Shown piece by piece: positions 36,000 to 42,754 of a stretch of 64,000 nucleotides of DNA. How positions within the stretch are numbered: position 1 is the stretch's first letter; each line of letters opens with the position of its first letter. The stretch spans positions 62,001 to 126,000 of the forward strand of contig NZ_JACJQB010000006.1 in NCBI RefSeq assembly GCF_014696385.1, written 5' to 3'. This stretch comes from Pseudanabaena mucicola FACHB-723. GTDB taxonomy: Bacteria > Cyanobacteriota > Cyanobacteriia > Pseudanabaenales > Pseudanabaenaceae. Under the pieces are notes generated by a model. The model ran no database searches and was not told the origin of the DNA. It worked only from the letters and a program-made list of their open reading frames with translations. The position numbers and the translations under genes are program-made.

Positions 36000-37340
36000 C
36001 TAATCTTTTGGTAATCCTAAATCTGGTAGACCTTTCACAATTTTAACGGTTTCTAAGCTGACGGTGATTACTTGCTTAACCAGTCTCACGATGTATTCTT
36101 CGTCATCAAGGCGATTAGGATCGTTGGTGATGCCGCTTCGTTTGTCGGTGCTGACTTGGTATTGATCGATGATCCAGTCTAGGGCGGAACGGTTGCCTAG
36201 TTTGTATTCAAAGGTTTCTGGGGGAATACCTGTGAGGGTTAGGAAGTCGTTATATTTGATTTGGGTTTTGTCTTTGCTGAGGCGCATTTTTTCGACTCGC
36301 CAATCAATTGGGAGATCTTTGTTTTCGATATGTTTGAGGCGATATTCGGGTTGTTGTTCGTAGTTGATATGGATTTCGGTGAGGCGTTTTCCTGCGATCG
36401 CAAAGGGATGAAACTCTGGTGCGAAGGGGATGCGCGGTAGTTCGCGTTTGAGGTTGGCGGCGTAGCGTTGACGATAGTGGGGATGATGGAGTAGGGCGTA
36501 GGTGTAATGGAAGATGTCCCATTTGGTAATTTTGGGATCTTGATAATGGGTTTGGAATTGTTCTAATGCCCAATCAGTAATGTTTTCGCGGCGGTTATTT
36601 CCATCTTCATCATAAGTGTAGAAAGGAAAGCATTGAGTTTGATCTATTGACGTTAAAGATAAATTTGTAATCAAATTAGAGATAAAACTCCAAAATTTAG
36701 TTCTTCCGCCTGCTCCCGGCACAGAAATAATTAAATTCTCTACTTCTGATTGATGATTAGGATAAATTAATGGGAACAGCCCACGACGATCATTTATAAC
36801 TTCATCAAAATACATGAATTGCTTGCAGAATGGACGAGACAAAGCACTTCTAATTTGATCAGAATTAAATTTATGCAGATCACCTCTTTTTAACCATGTT
36901 TTGAGAGTACTGCTCCAACTGATTTTTGTGTCATCATAAATTATAAAATCATCAATGTTTAATGATTTTGATTCTTGTTGATTCCATCGACTGACTTGGA
37001 TGTTGTATGCCTCAACTGTTGTTTTAATGTTTGCTGATAAATCATTAGAAGTAAAACTATATACCCAAGCATCACGATTAGTTTTTACCCCGTTGCTAAA
37101 AATCTTAAAAATACAATCGGTTACATCTACCTTTGACGCTTTAGATTCTTTGCTTCCCAAGGCAATAAAGCTATCAAAATCATCCTCAAATCCTTCTGTT
37201 AGCCAAACATATTTTTTATCTGGTTTAATTTCTTGCCAATCAACATCTTGAAGATTCTCAAACTTCTCCAAACAACTTAACTTCTGTTCCTTGCGCCAAA
37301 ACTCATCCATCCGCGCATAATAAATCTTAGCCTTTCTCAT
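36000..37340 (-). CDS. C-terminal (target-recognition) part of a split Type IIG-like restriction-modification enzyme
   Basis: 446 aa without nuclease or methyltransferase motifs. It begins MRKAKIYYARMDEFWRKEQK, which in intact single-chain enzymes of this class follows directly after the methyltransferase domain. The rest (FYTYDEDGNNRRENITDWAL, YTYALLHHPHYRQRYAANLK, PETFEYKLGNRSALDWIIDQ) is the recognition domain and its C-terminal helices common to Type ISP/IIG enzymes. ATG overlaps the HicB-like stop (ATGA), suggesting coupled translation. Together with the gene at 38235 it would give about 1028 aa, near full length. No frameshift is seen in either part, so activity as two chains is possible. 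Confidence 0.85.
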   Translation of the reverse strand: MRKAKIYYARMDEFWRKEQKLSCLEKFENLQDVDWQEIKPDKKYVWLTEGFEDDFDSFIALGSKESKASKVDVTDCIFKIFSNGVKTNRDAWVYSFTSNDLSANIKTTVEAYNIQVSRWNQQESKSLNIDDFIIYDDTKISWSSTLKTWLKRGDLHKFNSDQIRSALSRPFCKQFMYFDEVINDRRGLFPLIYPNHQSEVENLIISVPGAGGRTKFWSFISNLITNLSLTSIDQTQCFPFYTYDEDGNNRRENITDWALEQFQTHYQDPKITKWDIFHYTYALLHHPHYRQRYAANLKRELPRIPFAPEFHPFAIAGKRLTEIHINYEQQPEYRLKHIENKDLPIDWRVEKMRLSKDKTQIKYNDFLTLTGIPPETFEYKLGNRSALDWIIDQYQVSTDKRSGITNDPNRLDDEEYIVRLVKQVITVSLETVKIVKGLPDLGLPKD

Positions 37341-37525
37341 AGATTTTCTTGATTTGATTGGTCAGCAATAACTCGTAAAGCTAAAGCTTGCACATTTGCG
37401 ATCGCCTGTTGTTGACTATTCCCATAAACTAAAATGCCAGCAATTTCGAGGATTTCAGCAATCCAGCGACCATCTTCTTCTTGTTCTGTTTCAATAGTGA
37501 AATGATTGGAAATATGTTGTGTCAT
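37337..37525 (-). CDS. HicB-like protein without a HicA partner
   Basis: 62 aa. HFTIETEQEEDGRWIAEILE, then GILVYGNSQQQAIANVQALA, is the short HicB antitoxin fold (partial RNase H-like). HicB is normally next to the small dsRBD-like toxin HicA; none is visible here. It lies 10 nt after the RelE-like gene and overlaps the start of the recognition-domain gene by 4 nt. It may act as an accessory antitoxin or simply as a coupling cistron; both are inference. Confidence 0.8.
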   Translation of the reverse strand: MTQHISNHFTIETEQEEDGRWIAEILEIAGILVYGNSQQQAIANVQALALRVIADQSNQENL

Positions 37526-37535
37526 ATTGTTTTCC

Positions 37536-37811
37536 TTAATAAATATCTCCCCTAAAATCTATCGCATAAATGAGTAATTCATTTTGTTCAAAATCAATTG
37601 CATATATCACTCTAATTTTCCCAACCCTTAGCCTTGAGAAGCCATCCCAAGAACCTTTTAATGGCTTGACATCAAGTTCTTTAGAAATAATTGAATCTGG
37701 CTTTTCTGCTAAATCAAGTAAATAGAGGATTTTAGTCTTGATCTTTTCGCTATCTTTGGGCGGAATCTTTTCAAGAAACTTAATCGCACTTTTACTTAAA
37801 ACTAGTTTCAT
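37536..37811 (-). CDS. RelE/ParE-superfamily toxin-like protein
   Basis: 91 aa. The family fold is clear: KSAIKFLEKIPPKDSEKIKT helices, then VKPLKGSWDGFSRLRVGKIR and VIYAIDFEQNELLIYAIDFR, the central sheet with Arg residues that RelE-type mRNA interferases use. Length is normal, and no disruption is seen. Its start overlaps the upstream DUF433/RelB-like gene by 20 nt, the normal antitoxin-toxin layout, which supports pairing of these two. Confidence 0.85.
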   Translation of the reverse strand: MKLVLSKSAIKFLEKIPPKDSEKIKTKILYLLDLAEKPDSIISKELDVKPLKGSWDGFSRLRVGKIRVIYAIDFEQNELLIYAIDFRGDIY

Positions 37812-38220
37812 TTCTCACCCAATCTGTCATATCTACAAATTCGGCTCTATCATAATCAGATGGCGAACCAAAATGCTCCTCAATATCCGCCTGTTCCTCA
37901 TCACTGACACAAGGGGTCTGAGAGAATATAAAAGCAAATTTCTCTTTTCTCAAAACCTCATTCATCGTCTCTTGGACAGTCTGTTGAACAACTTCTTTGA
38001 GTCCTTGAGTCTCTAGATTTACTCTTAATGTCGTAGCCGCATACTGTAGAACCTCTTGTATGTCCGCTGCTTCTAAATCAGGCAATGCCTGTAAGATTTC
38101 TTGATCTCGCATTCCATCCGCAAACATATCAAAGACAGTTGTAACAGGTATTCTCAAAGAGCGAATACAGGGGACACCACCCATCTTTTGAGGATTAGTT
38201 GTAATTCTCGCAAATTGCAT
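37792..38220 (-). CDS. chimeric antitoxin: DUF433 domain joined to a RelB-like tail
   Basis: 142 aa. Residues 1-72 are a canonical DUF433 domain (KMGGVPCIRSLRIPVTTVFD, MRDQEILQALPDLEAADIQE). After a helical linker (about 73-95), the tail FIFSQTPCVSDEEQADIEEH, then EFVDMTDWVRNE, resembles the toxin-wrapping end of cyanobacterial RelE-associated antitoxins. DUF433 usually partners a DUF5615 toxin, but the downstream overlapping gene encodes a RelE-like toxin. AGAGG overlapping the stop of the methyltransferase gene is the ribosome site, 11 nt before ATG 38220. Confidence 0.75.
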   Translation of the reverse strand: MQFARITTNPQKMGGVPCIRSLRIPVTTVFDMFADGMRDQEILQALPDLEAADIQEVLQYAATTLRVNLETQGLKEVVQQTVQETMNEVLRKEKFAFIFSQTPCVSDEEQADIEEHFGSPSDYDRAEFVDMTDWVRNETSFK

Positions 38221-38234
38221 AGTTGATTTAACCT

Positions 38235-39995
38235 CTAACGCTTTCTTACAAAAATATTAACACTTACCCCAACTTGAATACCAAAAACATTATGAGTTGT
38301 TCCCGATAATTTAGGATTCTTGCGAATATTTCCGCCTAAATCAAATACATAGATTTGATCAAACTCCTGTTCTAAATATTGGCGCATCCCATCAAACGCA
38401 ATCCCATCAATAAAACTGTTGTTAGTCACAAACGCAACCACTCCTTCATCACCAATTCTATCCGATGCCCACCGAATTGCTTTTACGTAGGGATCAGAAA
38501 GAGAGTTTTTTAAAGTCGCTTTTGAAGCTTTGGCATAGGTAGCCGCTACGCGATCATCAATCCCCGTCTTGTTTTTAGTCGTGTACTTACGATTCTTATT
38601 GTTATCATTCTCATTCAACTGACCCACATTATACGGAGGATTCCCAATCACCACAAACAAATCTGACTCCCTTTGTCTTTCCACCCGTTTCATATTCTCA
38701 GGTGTAAACAAACCCAACTGCTCAATACGCTGATCCTCAAACGTATCTACTAAACAAATCCCCTCAAACGCCTCATACTTCCCAGTTTGCTCAAAATACT
38801 CATGCTCAATATTCATCGATGCAATGTAATAAGGCAGCAACATCACCTCATTGCAATGCAACTCATGCTCATACTTGTGAGGCAAAGCCGACTTCTGGAT
38901 TTCCGCAATCTCGCGCATCACCCGCATGATGAAATTCCCCGTACCCACAAACGGATCGAGAATATGCACACCCTTATCCACCAGAGACTTACCAAACTCC
39001 CGTTGCAAAATCTCCTCCACACTCTTCACCATGAAATTCACAATCGGCTGTGGTGTATACACAATCCCATGCGTATCCGCCACCTTTGTCGAAAAGCCCT
39101 GAAAGAACTTCTCATAGACCGTATTCAAAAAGTCCTGCTTTTGCGAAAAATCATCAATTGTTGCTGCTGTTTCTTCGATCGCCCCATAAAACCGATCCAA
39201 ACTACTCAAAAAATGAGCGCGGCTGAAATGCTTAGAGGTCAAAGCATTGATCACCTTCTCAATCTCAACCGCAATAATATTTCTCTGAGCAAAATCAGGA
39301 TTATTGAACACACTCCGAAAAATCCGTTCCGTTAGCAAATGCTGAATCAACATCTCCTCAACCGCTGACTCCGCCAGATTGGGATTAATCGACTGACGGC
39401 AAAGCTGCATAAACGCTGCAAACGCATCGATAAACTTTTTGTTCGTCTTTTCCTGTGTGCGAATTAGCTCCAGTAAAGCCGTAGCATGATCCTTCACGCG
39501 ATCGCCAAATTCCTCAGCCGCCTTCTCCCATTGTGCGATCGCAGGCGCACGATATTCAAAAAACTGGCGCACCACGTCCACCAATTCCTGCTCTTTGGTA
39601 ATGTCCACATCCATTACCAACTTGCCATCCTGATAAAGAATGGCGCGATCGGGCTGCTGAAAAATAATATTGTCTTTGGGATAGCCCACCGCAAACTTTT
39701 TCTGAACTTCCTTCTTCAGATCGTCCTTGCTATCCTTTGCTTCCCAATAAGCACGCGGCAAATGATAAATATCTACTAATGCCCCATCAATGCGAATTGG
39801 TTGTTTTTGCGATCGCTTAATTGCAAATTGCTGCTCTAAAGTCCACTCAAACTGCCGCCCACAGGACTCTAGCAACTGCTGAAAAGCCGACAACACTGCG
39901 CCCTCATGCACTATGCCCAACTTGCCATAGCGATCCAAAGCTTCATAGTAATTCTTGATTGGCTTGTGCGATGGCTTAAGGCTGAGACTAGGCAT
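38235..39995 (-). CDS. N-terminal (nuclease and adenine methyltransferase) part of a split Type IIG-like restriction-modification enzyme
   Basis: 586 aa. Residues 55-90 hold a PD-(D/E)XK-type nuclease pattern: R-I-D70-G-A and Y-W-E85-A-K87. A helical spacer follows (about 140-300). The N6-adenine methyltransferase has GIVYTPQPIVNFMV near 310, motif I D-P-F-V-G-T-G-N-F at 347-355 and motif IV N-P-P-Y at 452-455. The chain ends VGVSVNIFVRKR, where intact enzymes continue into the target-recognition domain; here that domain is a separate gene at 36000. There is no helicase, so Type IIG fits better than full Type ISP. The catalytic motifs are intact. Confidence 0.88.
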   Translation of the reverse strand: MPSLSLKPSHKPIKNYYEALDRYGKLGIVHEGAVLSAFQQLLESCGRQFEWTLEQQFAIKRSQKQPIRIDGALVDIYHLPRAYWEAKDSKDDLKKEVQKKFAVGYPKDNIIFQQPDRAILYQDGKLVMDVDITKEQELVDVVRQFFEYRAPAIAQWEKAAEEFGDRVKDHATALLELIRTQEKTNKKFIDAFAAFMQLCRQSINPNLAESAVEEMLIQHLLTERIFRSVFNNPDFAQRNIIAVEIEKVINALTSKHFSRAHFLSSLDRFYGAIEETAATIDDFSQKQDFLNTVYEKFFQGFSTKVADTHGIVYTPQPIVNFMVKSVEEILQREFGKSLVDKGVHILDPFVGTGNFIMRVMREIAEIQKSALPHKYEHELHCNEVMLLPYYIASMNIEHEYFEQTGKYEAFEGICLVDTFEDQRIEQLGLFTPENMKRVERQRESDLFVVIGNPPYNVGQLNENDNNKNRKYTTKNKTGIDDRVAATYAKASKATLKNSLSDPYVKAIRWASDRIGDEGVVAFVTNNSFIDGIAFDGMRQYLEQEFDQIYVFDLGGNIRKNPKLSGTTHNVFGIQVGVSVNIFVRKR

Positions 39996-40006
39996 ATTAA
40001 GAGTGC

Positions 40007-40159
40007 ATGAAATTTTTTGGCAATAACATTACTATAAATGAATTTAGAAAGATCGAGAAAAACAGGGCTGAAATAGTTGTTTTACAAATACCAGAAGCAT
40101 TATACCAACGCCTAGCGATTCCGTATTGCATCACTTCACTCCAACAGCCTCAAACTTAG
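40007..40159 (+). pseudogene. N-terminal fragment of an antitoxin-like gene
   Basis: 50 codons on the plus strand. The stretch AEIVVLQIPEALYQRLA resembles the start of a cyanobacterial antitoxin-like family that reads V-L-x-I-P-[DE]-A-L-Y-Q-R-L. After that the sequence runs into the 3' end of xisI in antisense and stops. It looks like the head of a gene cut off by a junction. ATG 40007 lies 11 bp from the divergent methyltransferase gene start. Confidence 0.45.
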
Positions 40160-40454
40160 GCAGAAATGCAAGATCAATATCATTCTGAGGAATTCCCCTT
40201 TGAATCAAATCTTGAGTGATCCCTCCCTCAATTCCATCATACTCAATTAGAACCTTCCCATCCTTAATACTCACATAAATCAAATTACCCCGCACCCGTC
40301 TCTCCCGATCCCAACCAAACTGCATCAGCGCATAGCGACTATTCACATCATCAAATATCGGTTCCAAGTGAATATTGCCATGAGAAGGACGCAACTTAGC
40401 ATACTCACTAATTACCTGCTTGATTACTGCTTGATAGGATTTGACGGTATCCAT
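40131..40454 (-). CDS. xisI: XisI family protein (fdxN element excision controlling factor-like)
   Basis: 107 aa, near normal. The family order is seen: VKSYQAVIKQVISEYAKLRP, EPIFDDVNSRYALMQFGWDR, RRVRGNLIYVSIKDGKVLIE, YDGIEGGITQDLIQRGIPQN and IDLAFLPKF. In heterocystous strains XisH and XisI are needed for excision of the fdxN element with XisF, but most cyanobacterial copies have no such element nearby. AAGGAG is the ribosome site and overlaps the stop of the truncated xisH frame upstream, so the two were built as a coupled pair. Confidence 0.88.
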   Translation of the reverse strand: MDTVKSYQAVIKQVISEYAKLRPSHGNIHLEPIFDDVNSRYALMQFGWDRERRVRGNLIYVSIKDGKVLIEYDGIEGGITQDLIQRGIPQNDIDLAFLPKFEAVGVK

Positions 40455-40466
40455 TGAGTTATCTCC

Positions 40467-40628
40467 TTAGTGCTTAGATTTACAAACACCGATAAAGCCA
40501 CTTGCCGCAAGATCGACAAACAAAAAGCGATCGACATAGGAAATAACATAGGGATCGTCAGTCACTTCCCATCCATCTTTAATAACTGCTTCTTTTACAG
40601 CCTCATGAATGGAGTCTCTAACTGGCAA
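40467..40628 (-). pseudogene. xisH: truncated xisH
   Basis: 53 codons from TTG 40628, with GGAG 9-12 nt before it. The peptide MPVRDSIHEAVKEAVIKDGW, then FLFVDLAASGFIGVCKSKH, is the N-terminal part of XisH (normally near 138 aa). The later part with the nuclease-like E-x-K and the core strands is absent, and the stop TAA sits in the ribosome site of xisI. Either a deletion joined an early stop to the xisI leader or the remainder was never included. Confidence 0.75.
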
Positions 40629-40694
40629 ATTATTTACTCCTCGTTTGTTAATTTCTTGCCTATTATGATAATTGTTTTGTTTCCATATCCATAT

Positions 40695-41216
40695 TTAGCT
40701 GATGACTTCAGCGATTTCAATTACTTGTCCGTCGGGATCTTTGACTAAAAAATTAAGGGGCTTTTCGCTGCGTACCTTGTGTTTAATACCTTTAATTTGA
40801 ATCTGTAACAGCACCTGCTCTACACAGTCGCGATTGAAGCAAATATGTCTGCCGCGTTTAGGGTCGGTGATACTGGCTCCGGGGACGATATGTAGTTGGA
40901 CATTTTTCTTGAGCTGATACCACGCACCTTCCATATCCGCTGAATATTGCGATGAGCGGGATCGTCTTGCCTCCGCAGGAATATAGATTGGGTCTGCGGG
41001 TGCGCCCATGCCATATTCATAGCCATAGTAGTAATGTAGTGGCACATCGGCGATTGGCAGTTTTAACTCACCCTCATAAAAATATCTTGCCTGATCAAGA
41101 TCAGAGACCATGATCGTATGTACTTTTGGGGCGCTGGTGAGAAACATCCACATGGCAACGGCATACGCACCAAGCAGCATAACCATGATGCCTTGAGTAG
41201 AAAACAGTGACTCCAT
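40695..41216 (-). CDS. VOC (glyoxalase/bleomycin-resistance fold) protein with an N-terminal membrane segment
   Basis: 173 aa. Residues about 8-27 (GIMVMLLGAYAVAMWMFLTS) are hydrophobic, likely a membrane anchor. The rest is a vicinal-oxygen-chelate domain: VHTIMVSDLDQARYFYEGEL, GAWYQLKKNVQLHIVPG, GRHICFNRDCVEQVLLQIQI and FLVKDPDGQVIEIAEV. The usual metal ligands (His at the start, His in L-H-I, Glu in I-E-I) appear present. Substrate unknown. It ends 66 nt from the truncated xisH and marks the return to conserved genes. Confidence 0.8.
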   Translation of the reverse strand: MESLFSTQGIMVMLLGAYAVAMWMFLTSAPKVHTIMVSDLDQARYFYEGELKLPIADVPLHYYYGYEYGMGAPADPIYIPAEARRSRSSQYSADMEGAWYQLKKNVQLHIVPGASITDPKRGRHICFNRDCVEQVLLQIQIKGIKHKVRSEKPLNFLVKDPDGQVIEIAEVIS

Positions 41217-41315
41217 CGTAAAAGCAACTACATATTTTTTAAGAGACTTAGTTTTTTAGTTTAGCTCAAGTATCAGGAATTTAAGTTGTTTTCGTGAACC
41301 TGCAAGGCAAACTGC

Positions 41316-42053
41316 TTACAAATTTAGATAAAACTCCTTGACTAAGCCGACGTAATCTTGCGTATAAACATGTTTATGCATTTCTATAGTCATCGTAGAT
41401 TCTTGGGTGGGAGAGGGGGTTGGGCTTAGTGACATCAATATCCGTTTCACGGCACTGGTGGGGGTTGGCTTGATATAAACTTTGCGATCGCAAAACAAAT
41501 GGAAATCCCTAGCCCTTTCCAGAAAATTATGGGCTAAGTCGGTGGGATAAATAACGGCTAAATGCCCAGTGGGATTGAGTAGTTGTTGGGCAATTTCCAG
41601 CAAATCCTGTTGAGTCAGGCTATCACTATGCCGCGCCAAGGTGCGTGAGGGCTGGGATGCTTTATAGGCGTTTTCAAAAAAAGGGGGATTGGCAATAATC
41701 AGGTCGTAATGGTGAGCATACTTATTCGTAAGGTTCTGATTCGCAAAGTCTTGAATCCGAGAGTGATAGATATTAAGGCGATCGCGCCAAGGTGAATTTT
41801 GGATATTCTCTTTTGCTTGTGCATAGGCAGACCCATCAATTTCCACGGCATCAATTAAGGGCTGAGACAGGGAAAATTGCGATCGCTGTGCCAACATGAT
41901 TGCAAGTAAACCAGTACCAGTGCCAATATCCAGAATGTGCGACTTGTCCGACAGATCTGCCCATGCTCCCAACAAAATGCCATCTGTCCCCACTTTCATC
42001 GCACATTTGTCTTGCTGGATCGTAAATTGTTTAAAGCGAAAAGAGGCATTCAT
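41316..42053 (-). CDS. tRNA1(Val) adenine-37 N6-methyltransferase-like protein (TrmN6/YfiC family)
   Basis: About 245 aa from ATG 42053; GTG 42065 is an alternative. The start MNASFRFKQFTIQQDKCAMK and VGTDGILLGAWADL are typical of the family. Motif I is ILDIGTGTGLLAIMLAQR, and the N6-adenine motif IV is I-I-A-N-P-P-F-F. H-S-D-S-L-T-Q-Q-D-L-L follows as in YfiC. In E. coli the enzyme methylates A37 of tRNA1(Val); the target here is inferred. It is divergent from maf, with a palindrome in the gap. Confidence 0.85.
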   Translation of the reverse strand: MNASFRFKQFTIQQDKCAMKVGTDGILLGAWADLSDKSHILDIGTGTGLLAIMLAQRSQFSLSQPLIDAVEIDGSAYAQAKENIQNSPWRDRLNIYHSRIQDFANQNLTNKYAHHYDLIIANPPFFENAYKASQPSRTLARHSDSLTQQDLLEIAQQLLNPTGHLAVIYPTDLAHNFLERARDFHLFCDRKVYIKPTPTSAVKRILMSLSPTPSPTQESTMTIEMHKHVYTQDYVGLVKEFYLNL

Positions 42054-42077
42054 AATATCGGTCACAATAAGCTAATG

Positions 42078-42124
42078 TAGATATTAGAGAAGTCAGCGCA
42101 AAGCGCTGACTTCTCTAATATCTA
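42078..42124. repeat. 47-nt perfect palindrome in a divergent promoter gap
   Basis: The 22-bp arms TAGATATTAGAGAAGTCAGC and beyond close around GCGCAAAGCGC. It occupies over half of the 86 nt between the divergent trmN6-like and maf starts, so it cannot be a simple end-of-gene terminator for either. Confidence 0.75.
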
Positions 42125-42139
42125 CCCTGTTATGTTGCC

Positions 42140-42754
42140 ATGTCCAATCCCGTTTTTGTGCTTGCTTCTGCTTCGCCTACCCGCAAAAATATTTTAGAAA
42201 ATGCAGGAATCACACCGATCATCAAAGTTAGTCACTTTGATGAAGATGCGATTCAGGTCAGCGATCCCACCTCATTGGTCTTGACCTTGGCGCAGTGTAA
42301 AGCCAAAGCCGTTGCACCCGAATTTGCAGGACAGGATGCGCTAATTATCGGTTGCGACTCGGTGATGTATCTCAATGGCATGATCTATGGCAAACCAGAT
42401 TCCAAGGAAATTGCGATCGCAACATGGCAAAAGATGCGTGGCAATTATTGCGAACTCTATACTGGGCATTGCTTGATTGATGCAAAAAATCAGCGCTCGG
42501 TCATGCGTCATGGCGTGACCAAAGTGCATTTTTCAGAAGTAACTGATGCCGAAATTGATAGCTATGTGGACTCAGGCGAACCGCTCTGCTGTGCAGGATG
42601 TTTCACGTTAGAGAAACTAGGGGGATTGTTAATCGATAAAATCGAAGGCTGCCATACAAATGTATTGGGATTGAGTTTGCCGATTTTGCGCCAAATGCTG
42701 AGTGAACTTGGTTACAGCATCCACTTTACGGCCAATGGAACTGTAATTAGATGA
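42140..42754 (+). CDS. maf: Maf family nucleotide pyrophosphatase
   Basis: 204 aa. FVLASASPTRKNILENAGI is the N-terminal Maf motif (usual S-P-R-R, here S-P-T-R, so one Arg is changed). K-A-K-A-V-A follows, then IIGCDSVMYLNGMIYGKPDS with the catalytic Asp, MRGNYCELYTGHCLID, and I-D-S-Y-V-D-S-G-E-P-L-C-C-A-G. Maf proteins hydrolyse modified or canonical nucleoside triphosphates. It overlaps menD by 4 nt (ATGA), so translation is coupled. Confidence 0.88.
   Translation: MSNPVFVLASASPTRKNILENAGITPIIKVSHFDEDAIQVSDPTSLVLTLAQCKAKAVAPEFAGQDALIIGCDSVMYLNGMIYGKPDSKEIAIATWQKMRGNYCELYTGHCLIDAKNQRSVMRHGVTKVHFSEVTDAEIDSYVDSGEPLCCAGCFTLEKLGGLLIDKIEGCHTNVLGLSLPILRQMLSELGYSIHFTANGTVIR

Larger units (their letters stand above)
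37332..38246. repeat. AGAAAG direct repeats bounding the 909-bp insertion
   Basis: On the minus strand AGAAAG occurs at 38246-38241 (codons Arg-Lys at the end of the methyltransferase gene) and at 37337-37332 (codons Arg-Lys at the start of the recognition gene), in the same codon phase. Removing 37338-38246 (909 bp, 303 codons) joins VNIFVRK to AKIYYARMDEFW. A 6-bp match may be a target duplication or chance; no terminal inverted repeats were seen. Confidence 0.6.

Noticed and set aside
38235-39995. Calling the methyltransferase half a simple pseudogene
   Set aside because: All catalytic motifs are intact, the stop is followed by a tight same-strand operon, and the missing domain is present as an open downstream gene.
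34240-40640. Prophage or transposon origin for the accessory island
   Set aside because: No integrase, transposase, phage structural gene or tRNA target was seen. Modules look acquired separately.
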